Below, in pieces: positions 26,172-35,261 of a stretch of 64,000 nucleotides of DNA. The DNA is from Rhodothermia bacterium (GTDB lineage: Bacteria > Bacteroidota > Rhodothermia > Rhodothermales > JAAAOL01). The position numbers and the translations under genes were made by a program. Where the stretch lies: NCBI GenBank assembly GCA_030428385.1, contig JAUIDY010000010.1, forward strand, positions 1 to 64,000, given 5' to 3'. Positions within the stretch are counted from its first letter, which is position 1; each line of letters opens with the position of its first letter. The notes below the pieces were generated by a model. That model made no database searches. It saw only the letters and a program-made list of their open reading frames with translations, and was not told the origin of the DNA.

Positions 26172-27905
26172 CTAAATCGCCCCGTCTTGCATCTGCCGTG
26201 TAGCAAAGTCGACGGCACGTGCGGTAAGGGCCATGTAGGTGATCGACGGGTTCTGGCACGCCGATGAAGTCATGCACGCGCCGTCGGTGACGAACACGTT
26301 CGGCACTTCGTGCAACTGATTGTTGCCATTAAGCACCGATGTCTGCGGATTGCGGCCCATGCGGGCGGTGCCCATCTCATGGATGCCAAGGCCCGGCTCG
26401 GCTCCTAGTTCACCTTCCTGAAAACGGTCATAGGTCTGCACATTAGCAAAGCCCGCAGCCTCCAACATCTCTCCGGCCGTTTCGCGGGCGTCTGCACGCA
26501 TCGCGAACTCGTTGTCGCCCCAGGTGCAGTGGATGCGGATCTGAGGCAGACCATACGCGTCGGTCTCTTCCGCCAAGGCGATGTAGTTTTCGTGACGCGG
26601 CAGGCATTCACCAAACGCGGTCACGCCCATGCTCCATGGCCCGGCATCGCGCAGAGAGTTTTTGAATTCGGCCCCGAATCCGGCCTCGCCAAAGCCCCGC
26701 GACCAGTTGCTGCGGCTGGCGCCGCCCTGAAAGCCGTAGCCCCGCACAAAGTCCGTTCTGCGCGTGGCAGCATCGCCGAGGTTGCGATACCGGGGGATGT
26801 AGCAGGCATTGGGGCGGTTGCCCTGATAGTATCGATCTTCTAATCCTTCAAGTACCCCAAAAGCGCCGACACGGAAGTGGTGATCCATCAGGTTGTGCCC
26901 CAGTTCACCGCTCGCATTGCCAAGTCCGGTCGGGAAACGCGGGGTCTTGGTATTGAGCAGGATTTGCGTCGATGCCATGGTGGAGGCACACAGAAACACC
27001 ACCCGGGCGTAGACCTCGCTCATCTCCTTCGTCTGTGTGTCGATAACGCGGACTCCTGTCGCCCGGTCGGTTTCTTCGTCGTAGATGACGCTGTGGACGA
27101 GGCTATTGGCACGAAGCGTCAGGTTGCCCGTTGCTTGGGCCGCAGGCAGCGTGGAACTATGGCTGGAGAAGTACGAACCTGTCGAGCAGCCTCGGGCGCA
27201 GGGCCCACAGTAGTGGCACGGCGCGCGTCCGTTGTGCGGTTCGGTCAGGATGGCCACCCGCCCAATAGTCACCTTACGCTCGGGAAAAGTGTCCTCAACA
27301 CCCGCCTTAAAGTGTTTCTCAGCGGCGTTCATCTCCATCGGCTTGAGGAACTGGCCGTCGGGCAGGTGGGCGAGCCCTTCGGCCTGCCCCGAGACGCCGA
27401 TGAACCGCTCCACATAGTCATACCATGGCGCAACATCAGCATAGCGGATGGGCCAATCGACGCCGTGCCCATCGCGCAGGTTGGCTTCAAAATCGAGGTC
27501 ACTCCAACGGTACACTTGCCGTCCCCAAATGAGCGAGCGACCGCCCACCCGACCGCCCCGAATCCAGGTAAACGGCGTGTCTTCGATGTACGGGTTGTCC
27601 GCATCGGGCAGGAAGAAGTGCTTGGTTGTCTGGTCGAACTGCCCTGTCCGGCTCTGGATGGCAAAATCGCGCTGGGCTTCGGCCTCGGGCACGTTTTCTC
27701 GGCCAAAGGGCAATTCCCACGTCTGCTTGTGCTCGGTGATGTAATCAGTGGGGTGGTTCAGCGGTGTACCACGCTCCAGTACAAGCGTTCGCAGGCCTTT
27801 TTCGCAGAGCTCTTTCGCAGCCCATCCGCCGGAAACCCCGGAGCCAACAACGATGGCGTCAAATTCTTCGTTTTGCTGGTAATACATATAATCCAGGTCG
27901 TTCAA
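26172..27905 (-). CDS. GMC family FAD-dependent oxidoreductase (gluconate/glucoside dehydrogenase type)
   Basis: A 577-residue flavoprotein. The FAD dinucleotide motif VVGSGVSGGWAAKEL is at residues 19-33, the GMC signature region RGGRVGGRSLIWGRQVYR near 136, a four-cysteine-like patch CHYCGPCARGC near 230, and the C-terminal HEMGTARMG and SSACQNPSITYMALTAR segments carry the catalytic His/Asn-type residues. It lacks its own export signal, as expected for the large subunit that rides with a signal-bearing subunit 3, encoded 65 bases upstream. Family relatives oxidise gluconate or the C3 hydroxyl of glucosides and pass electrons to a cytochrome or quinone. Confidence 0.92.
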   Translation of the reverse strand: MNDLDYMYYQQNEEFDAIVVGSGVSGGWAAKELCEKGLRTLVLERGTPLNHPTDYITEHKQTWELPFGRENVPEAEAQRDFAIQSRTGQFDQTTKHFFLPDADNPYIEDTPFTWIRGGRVGGRSLIWGRQVYRWSDLDFEANLRDGHGVDWPIRYADVAPWYDYVERFIGVSGQAEGLAHLPDGQFLKPMEMNAAEKHFKAGVEDTFPERKVTIGRVAILTEPHNGRAPCHYCGPCARGCSTGSYFSSHSSTLPAAQATGNLTLRANSLVHSVIYDEETDRATGVRVIDTQTKEMSEVYARVVFLCASTMASTQILLNTKTPRFPTGLGNASGELGHNLMDHHFRVGAFGVLEGLEDRYYQGNRPNACYIPRYRNLGDAATRRTDFVRGYGFQGGASRSNWSRGFGEAGFGAEFKNSLRDAGPWSMGVTAFGECLPRHENYIALAEETDAYGLPQIRIHCTWGDNEFAMRADARETAGEMLEAAGFANVQTYDRFQEGELGAEPGLGIHEMGTARMGRNPQTSVLNGNNQLHEVPNVFVTDGACMTSSACQNPSITYMALTARAVDFATRQMQDGAI

Positions 27906-27970
27906 GTCTACAGGTCACAAGTCCACAGGCCTCTCCTTCTCGCTTTCCACCACCCCCCTGCTGATGAAAA

Positions 27971-28549
27971 TCACGCCCAGGCGTGACCGATGTCGGCATA
28001 GGGAATGTCGCCCAGGAACGTGCCCATCGGGTTGAGTTTTAGTTCTTGCGTAGCCCCCACCTCGGAGGTATAGTAGCCAAGCAAGGTCATCCCCTTCAGC
28101 CCCTGGTAAAAGGTTCGTAAGGCGCCCGGGGTGTCCCCGGAGGACGTGCCGCCATAAACTTGGGCATCAAGGTTAGTGACGACCTCAAGCTGCTGTTCTG
28201 GCGTCAGGGCCGTCGCGGCACTTCCAAATTGGGCCTGGGCGTAGGTCTCAAGGGCAGCCATGCCTTCGGTAAAGACTTGTTTGTCTTCGTCTGTAAACCA
28301 GCCCGCCAGCAAGCCATCAATAAAGGTAGGGACGCCTGCTTCACGGGCGCCGGGCGTGTCGGTGGCGGGGATAATGATGTCAACCAGCGCCCCAACGAGG
28401 TCAAACTCATCGGGGGTCATGACTTCGGGAACGAACGACGTGGAAGACGGCGTGGGCCGGCACCCCGCCAGCATCCCAGCGGCCACGGGCACGGCAAATG
28501 CCCCACCCACAAACAACGCCACCCGTTCGAGTGCTTCTCTTCGTGTCAT
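27971..28549 (-). CDS. Gluconate 2-dehydrogenase subunit 3 family protein
   Basis: A 192-residue small subunit. The N-terminus begins MTRREALERVALFVGGAF (twin-arginine type) and contains a lipobox-like VAAGMLAGC, so it is exported and perhaps lipid-anchored. The body has the family features FDLVGALVDIIIPATDTPGA and GVPTFIDGLLAGW. It probably carries the GMC large subunit across the membrane by the Tat route and stabilises it. It is second in the minus-strand operon, between ThuA and the GMC gene. Confidence 0.92.
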   Translation of the reverse strand: MTRREALERVALFVGGAFAVPVAAGMLAGCRPTPSSTSFVPEVMTPDEFDLVGALVDIIIPATDTPGAREAGVPTFIDGLLAGWFTDEDKQVFTEGMAALETYAQAQFGSAATALTPEQQLEVVTNLDAQVYGGTSSGDTPGALRTFYQGLKGMTLLGYYTSEVGATQELKLNPMGTFLGDIPYADIGHAWA

Positions 28550-28664
28550 ACTAATTGGGTTTATGCCATCAGCCTTGCAGCATTCGGCATGGTGAAACAG
28601 ACGTCGGGGGAAGGATCAGGCAGCACGGAGCATCCTGATGAAGCCATGTAGCGGGTGTTAGAGG

Positions 28665-29462
28665 TCAGTCAAGCCCGGAATAATCGGGGAGGTGGCCTTC
28701 GCCAATCACGTACTGAAAACCGCCCCACAGATGGGAAAGGAACAGCGGGTTGGTGTAGGTGGCTTCGGCATGGCCGAGGTTGGTGTAAAACACACGTCCA
28801 CCATCGTATTCGTGATACCACGCGATGGGATGCGGCTCCTCAGAAGGATTTTCGTCCGGCTTTTTGTACGTGGTCTCATCCAACGTGAGCAGCACCGAAA
28901 CATTGGGGTTTATGTCTTTGTGGTCGTACCACTCGTCAGTATGGGTAAACGTGGCAGGCAGGTCTTTGGTGGAGGGATGATTGGCATCAGCGACGGTGAG
29001 CGTGGCTTCGCGGACATTGGGGTTGTTCGGGTGCCCATCGAAGTAGCCGCCGACAAGTTTTCCATACCAGGGCCAGTCGTATTCAGTGTCGCTGGCGGCA
29101 TGGATGCCCACATAGTTGCCGCCCGCCTTGATGTATCGCTCAAACGCCGCCTGCTGGGTGTCGTCGAGCACATCCTGCGTGGTGCTCAGAAAGACCACGA
29201 CGTGGTACGTCTTTAGTGTTTCGTCGGTAAACAGGGACGCATCCTCGGTAGTGGTCACCTTAAATCCTTTTTCGGTGCCCAGCTTGCGGATGGCTTCCTG
29301 CCCCGTTTCGATGGAGGCGTGCCGATAACCCGCCGTTTTAGAGAACACCAGCACGTTGGCTTCCATGGTATGAGATGATTGAATCTCAGGCGTGGGCCAT
29401 GCCACAGCCGCGACGAGGATGACAACCAGTGGAAGGATAAATGCTAAAAGCCGGGCATTCAT
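28665..29462 (-). CDS. Exported ThuA-domain protein
   Basis: A 265-residue protein with a signal peptide (MNARLLAFILPLVVILVAAVAW) and a ThuA (glutamine-amidotransferase-like) domain: VLVFSKTAGYRHASI, VVVFLSTTQDVLD, NYVGIHAASDTEYDWPWYG, TDEWYDHKD and GRVFYTNLGHAE. ThuA/ThuB of rhizobia take part in making 3-keto disaccharides such as 3-ketotrehalose, and ThuA domains recur beside GMC and Gfo/Idh genes. The ATG at 29462 is chosen because it gives the signal peptide; upstream in-frame sequence is implausible. It is the first gene of the sugar operon and divergent from the TolB-like gene. Confidence 0.88.
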   Translation of the reverse strand: MNARLLAFILPLVVILVAAVAWPTPEIQSSHTMEANVLVFSKTAGYRHASIETGQEAIRKLGTEKGFKVTTTEDASLFTDETLKTYHVVVFLSTTQDVLDDTQQAAFERYIKAGGNYVGIHAASDTEYDWPWYGKLVGGYFDGHPNNPNVREATLTVADANHPSTKDLPATFTHTDEWYDHKDINPNVSVLLTLDETTYKKPDENPSEEPHPIAWYHEYDGGRVFYTNLGHAEATYTNPLFLSHLWGGFQYVIGEGHLPDYSGLD

Positions 29463-29877
29463 GGTGAACCTCAAAAAAAAGACAACGGGTGGAATATGCG
29501 CTCCTGTTAAGCCTGTCTCGTAATATTCCAACCGCAAAGCGTGGAAGAATAAACAGCATGTGGGGAAACAGACACCGGAAGCAGCATAGGATCCGCAGAA
29601 AAACGAGGTGGCGGGCGCATTTTTTAACGGACAAGGATTATTAATTTCGGGAAAACGAAGCCGGGTAGCAACTCCATTCACAGGCCGGGTGGACCAGCCA
29701 ACCCGGAAGCGGTTCCCCAAATACGGCAACCGCTTTCCTGGCCGATTGTGGGGATTTTTCCAAACTGAGCCCTACTTGAAACAGCGCCGGAGGTGCGCTA
29801 CTTTGGGGCGCTCCCGTTGCTCAGGACATCTTATCTCTTCAGCTGCGGTTTTTCCCTCACCATACCCCCATCGACCC
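29463..29877. other. Divergent intergenic region between ThuA and TolB-like genes
   Basis: About 415 bases holding the promoters of the sugar operon (minus) and the TolB-like gene (plus). An open frame continues upstream of the TolB-like start but carries no signal peptide or family similarity and is taken as non-coding. No hairpin, operator or RNA element was recognised. Confidence 0.45.
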
Positions 29878-31401
29878 ATGAAACGCTCAAGTTGTGTCTG
29901 GCTCAGACTGTGCGGCGGGCTTCTCCTTCTTCTCGCGCTGGTGGCACCCCCCAGCGTTGCACAAAATGCCGTTGGTGTCTTTGACAACCACACCGATGTT
30001 GGCGATGTGCAACACGCTGGCGATACGTCCTACGATCCCCTCAAGCAAGAATACCTGCTCTCGGGCTCAGGAGCCAACATTTGGTTTGACAACGACGAGT
30101 TTCAGTTCGCCTGGAAGCGTCTTACGGGCGACTTTATTGTGCGGGCGGACGTGCGTTTTCTGGGTGAAGGGGTAGACCCGCATCGCAAAATCGGCTGGAT
30201 GGCCCGCGCCAGCCTCGACCCCCGCGCTGCCTACGCGGATGCCACCGTGCATGGCGACGGGCTCACGTCGCTCCAGTACCGCCGGGCACGCGGTGCCGAC
30301 ACCGAACAAGTTGAACTCGACCTCACCGGCGCAGATGTGCTTCAACTGGCGCGTAAAGGCAACACCTACATCATGTCCGCCGCCAAATTCGGCGAACCGT
30401 TTACGACGGTCCACGTCGAGGACATGAACCTAGGCGAAGAGGTGTACGTGGGCCTCTTCATGTGCTCGCACAACGACGAGGTCGTCGAACGGGCCGTTTT
30501 CCGCAACGTGCGCATCATCAAACCGATTCACGACGACTTCCAGCCGTACCAGGATTATATCGGCGGCAACCTCGAAATCCTCGATGTCGAGACGGGCCAT
30601 CGCACCATCGTCCACCGCTCTCCCGACGCCATTCAAGCCCCCAACTGGACGCCAGACGGCCAGACGCTGATCTTTAACAACAACGGACGGCTTTACAACT
30701 TCGACCTCCCAACGCGGGTGGTGACAGAATTAAACACCGATTTCGCCACACGCAACAACAACGATCATGTGCTTTCCTTCGATGGCACCATGCTCGCGAT
30801 CAGCCACCACGCCGAGGATGACGAAGGGCGCTCGAACATCTATACGCTCCCCGTCACGGGCGGCACCCCCAAGCGCATCACCCAAGCGGGACCGTCCTAC
30901 TTGCACGGTTGGTCGCCCGATGCCAAGTTCCTGACCTACACCGCGTCTCGGGATGGCGGGCCGTATAACATCTATAAAATACCGGTGGATGGCGGCAGCG
31001 AAATTAAACTCACCGATCTGGAAACGCTGGATGATGGCCCTGAATATTCACCGGATGGGCGGCACATCTATTTCAACTCGGCGCGGACAGGCACGATGGA
31101 ATTGTGGCGGATGCGGGACAATGGCCGCAACCAGGAGCAGCTTACCGATGACGAATTCAACAACTGGTTTCCGCACATCTCGCCGGACGGCCAGTGGATC
31201 GTCTTTCTTTCCTACCTACCCGACGTTGATGCCGCCGACCACCCGTGGTACAAACACGTCTACCTGCGCAAGATGCCCGTCTCGGGCGGTGAACCCGAGG
31301 TCATCGCCTATGTGTACGGCGGTCAAGGAACCATCAACGTCCCCTCGTGGTCGCCCGACGGTTCACGGGTGGCGTTTGTGAGCAACACGGACGGCAACTA
31401 G
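29878..31401 (+). CDS. Exported TolB-like beta-propeller protein with lectin-like N-terminal domain
   Basis: A 507-residue protein. A signal peptide (LRLCGGLLLLLALVAPPSVA) is followed by a concanavalin-like/DUF1349-type domain (about residues 30-220: FQFAWKRLTGDFIVRADV, KIGWMARASLD) and then a six-bladed WD40-like TolB propeller of PD40 repeats (ILDVETGHRTIVHRS, YSPDGRHIYFNSARTG, ISPDGQWIVFLSY, WSPDGSRVAFVSN). It probably binds a glycan or senses a substrate outside the cytoplasm. It is divergent from the 3-keto sugar operon. The ATG at 29878 gives the signal peptide directly. Confidence 0.88.
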   Translation: MKRSSCVWLRLCGGLLLLLALVAPPSVAQNAVGVFDNHTDVGDVQHAGDTSYDPLKQEYLLSGSGANIWFDNDEFQFAWKRLTGDFIVRADVRFLGEGVDPHRKIGWMARASLDPRAAYADATVHGDGLTSLQYRRARGADTEQVELDLTGADVLQLARKGNTYIMSAAKFGEPFTTVHVEDMNLGEEVYVGLFMCSHNDEVVERAVFRNVRIIKPIHDDFQPYQDYIGGNLEILDVETGHRTIVHRSPDAIQAPNWTPDGQTLIFNNNGRLYNFDLPTRVVTELNTDFATRNNNDHVLSFDGTMLAISHHAEDDEGRSNIYTLPVTGGTPKRITQAGPSYLHGWSPDAKFLTYTASRDGGPYNIYKIPVDGGSEIKLTDLETLDDGPEYSPDGRHIYFNSARTGTMELWRMRDNGRNQEQLTDDEFNNWFPHISPDGQWIVFLSYLPDVDAADHPWYKHVYLRKMPVSGGEPEVIAYVYGGQGTINVPSWSPDGSRVAFVSNTDGN

Positions 31402-31460
31402 GAAATAAGTCGGGATGGCTGCCATACCATCCAGGGTATTCGCGAACCTTTACCTACGAA

Positions 31461-31510
31461 AAAAGGGCCCCGTCGGCGAGCACTTGCTCCAATCGACGGG
31501 GTCCTTTTTT
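31461..31510 (+). terminator. Strong, probably bidirectional, rho-independent terminator
   Basis: GGGCCCCGTCG (31465-31475) pairs with CGACGGGGTCC (31494-31504, one G-T), followed by TTTTTT; A-runs flank the left arm. It lies 60 bases past the TolB-like stop and insulates the electron-transfer cluster. The remaining bases up to 31719 hold no gene; a small GGGGCT/ACCCCT hairpin lies just before etfB. Confidence 0.85.
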
Positions 31511-31719
31511 CTATGGATTGTGCCGGATTTTTCTCCTGTCTTCGCCTTTGGAAAAATTTCGTTTGTCTCGAAAGATAGGCTTTGTACTTTCCCCGTTATC
31601 CGGCCCCGCGCAGGCACCCACAACAATATTGGTCCAACATAAGGATTGAGCCCCAAAAGGGAATGTTTTTGATGCTTCTGCGAGGGGCTGAACCCCTACA
31701 TTGAATAGACGGATGACGT

Positions 31720-32475
31720 ATGAAAATCGCCGTTTGTATAAAACAAGTTCCCGACATCACCGCGCCCCTTCATATTCAGAACGGGGCGCTCGTCTTCGAT
31801 ACCAACCGGATGGTATTGAACGCCTATGATGCATCGGCGGTGGAAGCCGCCCTCGTCCTGTTGGAAAACAGGGAAGGGTCGATTCACCTGTTTCTTCTTG
31901 GACCCGACCGGGCTAAAGAAACCATCCGAAAAGCCCTGGCGATGGGCGCCCATGAGGCCACCCATTTGCTCGTTCCGGATGATGCGGCACTCGATGCGTA
32001 CCTGTCGGCCTCCTTGCTTGCCGAGCAGTTAAAGCAGCACACCTTCGATATCCTGCTCTGTGGCAAACAATCGCAGGACACCGATGCGGGCCTCACCGGG
32101 ACCATGTTAGCCGAGCATCTGGCTCTGCCCTACGCGACCAATGCCGTGGGCCTCACGCTTGAAGACGACCTGGTGGTGGCAACCCGACAGGGAGATGCCG
32201 GACAGGAAATCATGGCATTGGAGACACCGTGCTTGGTGACGTGCTCGAACGATATGAACAACCCCCGGATTCCGAGTATCAAGGGGATTATGCAGTCCAA
32301 GCGGAAGCCCGTTCAGACCATTTCCGTCACACCCGATGCCACGCCATCCACCCAGGTGATGGGCTACGAGCCCCTGCCAGAACGAACGCCGGGTGTGCAG
32401 TGGGAAGGTGAACCGCTCGAACTTGCCCGCCGCCTCGTGCACCACCTGAATGACGAAGCGCGGGTGTTATCGTAA
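31720..32475 (+). CDS. etfB: Electron transfer flavoprotein beta subunit (FixA/EtfB)
   Basis: A 251-residue subunit opening MKIAVCIKQVPDITAPL, with the AMP/FAD-binding loop region CGKQSQDTDAGLTGTML near residues 107-123 and the family signature VTCSNDMNNPRIPSIKGIM near 180-198. It pairs with the alpha subunit encoded 72 bases downstream to accept electrons from acyl-CoA dehydrogenases. Because separate FixC- and FixX-like genes follow, it belongs to the FixABCX arrangement rather than a lone ETF. Whether it bifurcates electrons to ferredoxin cannot be settled by eye. It is cytoplasmic and first in the cluster. Confidence 0.93.
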   Translation: MKIAVCIKQVPDITAPLHIQNGALVFDTNRMVLNAYDASAVEAALVLLENREGSIHLFLLGPDRAKETIRKALAMGAHEATHLLVPDDAALDAYLSASLLAEQLKQHTFDILLCGKQSQDTDAGLTGTMLAEHLALPYATNAVGLTLEDDLVVATRQGDAGQEIMALETPCLVTCSNDMNNPRIPSIKGIMQSKRKPVQTISVTPDATPSTQVMGYEPLPERTPGVQWEGEPLELARRLVHHLNDEARVLS

Positions 32476-32547
32476 CCGCTCTTTTGTGCCTCCTCTTTTG
32501 GTAGGGCGTGTCTCCAAACACGCTTGAATTCCATAGATTCTGAACCC

Positions 32548-33534
32548 ATGTCCAAAATACTTACATACCTGGCTGTCCAGGACGGAAAAATAAAACGTGC
32601 CTCGCTGGAGGTGCTCTCCCATTGCCGGGCACTGGCCCAAGAACACGGATGGACCGTCGAAAGCGTGCTCCTTCACCCCGATGCGCGTTCGCTGGCTACC
32701 ACCGCGCAGCAATATGGAGCGGAGACCGTGTATTACATGGATCACCCGCAGTTGCAGGCCCACCTGAACGCACCCTTCCTTGCTGCACTCCATGCCGTCA
32801 TCACCCACGCAAACCCCCATGTCGTCGCCTTTGCTTCGAGCGAAGCCGTGAAAGACATGCTGGGAGCGCTTGCGGTTCGCACCCAGGCCGCCGTCCTCTC
32901 TGATGTCGCCTCCTTCCACATAATCGCAGGAGGCGTGGAGGCAAAACGGCCCGTCATGGCGTCGAAGCTTATTGCGCGCACACAGGCACAGGGAGCACGG
33001 GTGTTGGTGTCGGTTCGCGCGGGTGCCTATACCGCCGAAGAAGCACCCACCGAGGCCGCCCTTGTCCCTCTCCCCTTTACGTTCGACGTCGACACGTTGA
33101 AGCAGCAGGTTCGGGAGGTGGTGCAAGATGCCCTCGGAACCCTTGATCTTTCGGAAACACAGGTGGTGGTGGCTGCCGGACGCGGCGTAAAAGATGAGGC
33201 GGGCAAAGCGCTTGTCACCCAGTTGGCAGACACCCTGGGGGCAGCGATTGGCGCCTCCCGCGCCGTGGTAGAAAGCGGGCTTTTCCCAGCCAGCGCCCAG
33301 GTCGGACAAACGGGCAAAGTGGTTTCTCCCGATCTCTATATTGCTGTGGGCATCTCGGGGGCTATCCAGCATGTGGCGGGAATGCAAAACAGCCGCGTGA
33401 TTGTTGCCATTAACAAGGACGGCGACGCGCCCATTTTTAACTATGCCACGTATGGCCTCGTCGGCGATTTGTACGCCGTGCTGCCCCCTCTCATCAACGA
33501 AATAAAACAGGTTCTACCCACGACACCTGAATAG
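32548..33534 (+). CDS. etfA: Electron transfer flavoprotein alpha subunit (FixB/EtfA)
   Basis: A 328-residue subunit. The N-terminal domain starts [19 protein letters not shown]. The C-terminal FAD domain carries [46 protein letters not shown] and [19 protein letters not shown], all standard for EtfA. No N-terminal ferredoxin domain is present. The ATG at 32548 is preferred over a frame extending to 32524. It lies five bases before fixC, so the two are cotranslated or at least cotranscribed. Confidence 0.95.
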   Translation: MSKILTYLAVQDGKIKRASLEVLSHCRALAQEHGWTVESVLLHPDARSLATTAQQYGAETVYYMDHPQLQAHLNAPFLAALHAVITHANPHVVAFASSEAVKDMLGALAVRTQAAVLSDVASFHIIAGGVEAKRPVMASKLIARTQAQGARVLVSVRAGAYTAEEAPTEAALVPLPFTFDVDTLKQQVREVVQDALGTLDLSETQVVVAAGRGVKDEAGKALVTQLADTLGAAIGASRAVVESGLFPASAQVGQTGKVVSPDLYIAVGISGAIQHVAGMQNSRVIVAINKDGDAPIFNYATYGLVGDLYAVLPPLINEIKQVLPTTPE

Positions 33535-33539
33535 TCCTG

Positions 33540-34865
33540 ATGGAAGACAAATTCGATTGTATCATCGTTGGGGGCGGAATAGCGGGGTTAAGCGCAGCCA
33601 TGGTCTGCGCGCAAAACAACCTCCGGTTTCTGCTCGTCGAGCGCGGGGAGTTTTGTGGAGCCAAAAATGTGTCGGGCGGGGTGCTCTGGGGAACGGAGCT
33701 TGCTCGGCTCGTGCCCGACTACTGGAAAGCGCCCGATGCGGGCTTCGAACGCTTCATCCGGCACCGCCGCCTCACCTTCATGGATGAACAATCAGCGTTC
33801 TCGCTCGACTTCAAATCCGACCACTTTGATCAGCCGCCCTATGCAGGCATTACGGTCCTGCGGGCCAAATTTGACAACTGGCTGGCCAGCAAGGTAGAAG
33901 CCGCCATCGAAGCCAGTGCCTTTGCCGATGAGTCGTTCCTCGTACCTGACGTATTGGTCGAAGAGCTGTTGCTGGAGTCGGGTGCCGTGGTGGGCATCCG
34001 GGCGGGCGAAGAGACGTTTTATGCCGACTGTGTCATTCTGGCCGAAGGCGTGAACAACCTGCTGACCCGACAGATTGGGCTGCAACCGGAATACGTCCCG
34101 GCGGACTACGTGGCGGTGGGCGTAAAAGAAGTGATTCGGTTCGACCAAAAGGTGCTGGAAGACCGGTTCCAGTTGCAGGACCGCAGCGGTCTTTCGAACG
34201 AATTCGTGGGGTTTGCGAGCCAGGGCGTCGAAGGGGGTGGTTTTTTATACACCAACCTCGACACCGTCTCGGTAGGGCTGGTGCTGGGCATGAAGGATTT
34301 ACGCGAAAAAGGAGGCCCCAAACCCTACGACCTCCTCGACACGTTCAAACGCCATCCCGCCGTGGCCGATATGCTGCGAGGCGGCGAGTCCCTCGAATAC
34401 GCCGCCCACGTGGTATCAACGGGCGACATCCGGGCGCTTCCCAAAGAGGTCTACGCCGACGGCGTCCTGGTAACAGGTGAAGCTGCCGGGTTGCTGCTCA
34501 ACAGCGGCAAAGCCATCCAGGGCATGGACTACGCCATGCATTCGGGCATCCTTGCCGCCGAGGCAGTTGCGGCGGCGAAGCAAGACGAGGACTTTAGTGC
34601 AGCATCCCTAAAACGCTACCGGGATGCGCTCGACGCCAGCTACCTCATGCAGGACATGCGCGGATTTCAGGATGCGGTACACCTGCTGCATAGCCCGGCC
34701 ATGTTTCAGGCGGTCCCCAATTTGTTTTGCGACTTTGGGCGGCAGTTTTTTACCATCGACAATGCGCCGACGCGCAAAGCTTCCGCGATGCTAAAGGACA
34801 GCATCCGCAAACACTCCTCTTTTCTGGAGATGATGAAGCTCGGATTTAAAGCCCGCAAGCTCTAG
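33540..34865 (+). CDS. fixC: FixC-like ETF:quinone oxidoreductase flavoprotein subunit
   Basis: A 441-residue FAD protein with the dinucleotide motif IIVGGGIAGLSAAMVC (residues 8-23) and GAKNVSGGVLWG, typical of FixC and the flavin domain of ETF-QO. It lacks the C-terminal iron-sulfur domain of single-chain ETF-QO; that part is supplied by the separate FixX gene downstream. C-terminal GEAAGLLLNSGKAIQGMDYAM is conserved in FixC. It passes electrons from the flavoprotein pair to the quinone pool at the membrane. The gap to fixX is 47 bases. Confidence 0.93.
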   Translation: MEDKFDCIIVGGGIAGLSAAMVCAQNNLRFLLVERGEFCGAKNVSGGVLWGTELARLVPDYWKAPDAGFERFIRHRRLTFMDEQSAFSLDFKSDHFDQPPYAGITVLRAKFDNWLASKVEAAIEASAFADESFLVPDVLVEELLLESGAVVGIRAGEETFYADCVILAEGVNNLLTRQIGLQPEYVPADYVAVGVKEVIRFDQKVLEDRFQLQDRSGLSNEFVGFASQGVEGGGFLYTNLDTVSVGLVLGMKDLREKGGPKPYDLLDTFKRHPAVADMLRGGESLEYAAHVVSTGDIRALPKEVYADGVLVTGEAAGLLLNSGKAIQGMDYAMHSGILAAEAVAAAKQDEDFSAASLKRYRDALDASYLMQDMRGFQDAVHLLHSPAMFQAVPNLFCDFGRQFFTIDNAPTRKASAMLKDSIRKHSSFLEMMKLGFKARKL

Positions 34866-34912
34866 GTCTCTCTTCCCATGTGTAGTATTCTACTGCCTTT
34901 ACCTACGCTGTT

Positions 34913-35206
34913 ATGACTATTGCTGAACGTCTCGGAACCGTCTCGTATCGCAACCAGGGACGCAACGACGCCTCGGCGCATATCCACGTCGACACGGACA
35001 TCTGCAACAGCCGTTGTCCGCATAAAGGAACCACCTATATGTGCCCGGCCAACTGCTACACCGTGGACGCCGAAGGATTGGTCCATTTTCAGGTGGAAGA
35101 TTGTATCGAGTGTGGCACCTGCATGTATGCCTGTGACCAGGGCGCAGTGACCTGGAAGTATCCCGACCCCGAACAAGGACTGGGGGTGACCTGGAACCTT
35201 GGCTAA
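34913..35206 (+). CDS. fixX: FixX-like ferredoxin subunit
   Basis: A 97-residue ferredoxin-like protein. Cysteines are arranged as ICNSRC, YMCPANC and CIECGTCMYAC, the last forming the 4Fe-4S binding loop, with a final cluster residue donated by the preceding group. The family opening and the DAEGLVHFQVEDCIECG stretch match FixX. It completes the FixABCX set and acts as the iron-sulfur partner of FixC. It is cytoplasmic. It is followed 55 bases later by glutaryl-CoA dehydrogenase, a likely electron donor to this chain. Confidence 0.93.
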   Translation: MTIAERLGTVSYRNQGRNDASAHIHVDTDICNSRCPHKGTTYMCPANCYTVDAEGLVHFQVEDCIECGTCMYACDQGAVTWKYPDPEQGLGVTWNLG

Positions 35207-35261
35207 GGGGGCAGACACCCTTTATCGCCCTTGCTCATCCACGAACAAACGAAAAAAATAG

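Noticed and set aside
26877-27986. A 369-codon plus-strand frame opposite the GMC oxidoreductase
   Set aside because: Antisense to the FAD motif-bearing gene; no family features.
31720-35206. A nitrogen-fixation locus because of the Fix genes
   Set aside because: No nif genes are present and the next gene is glutaryl-CoA dehydrogenase, which points to acyl-CoA oxidation.
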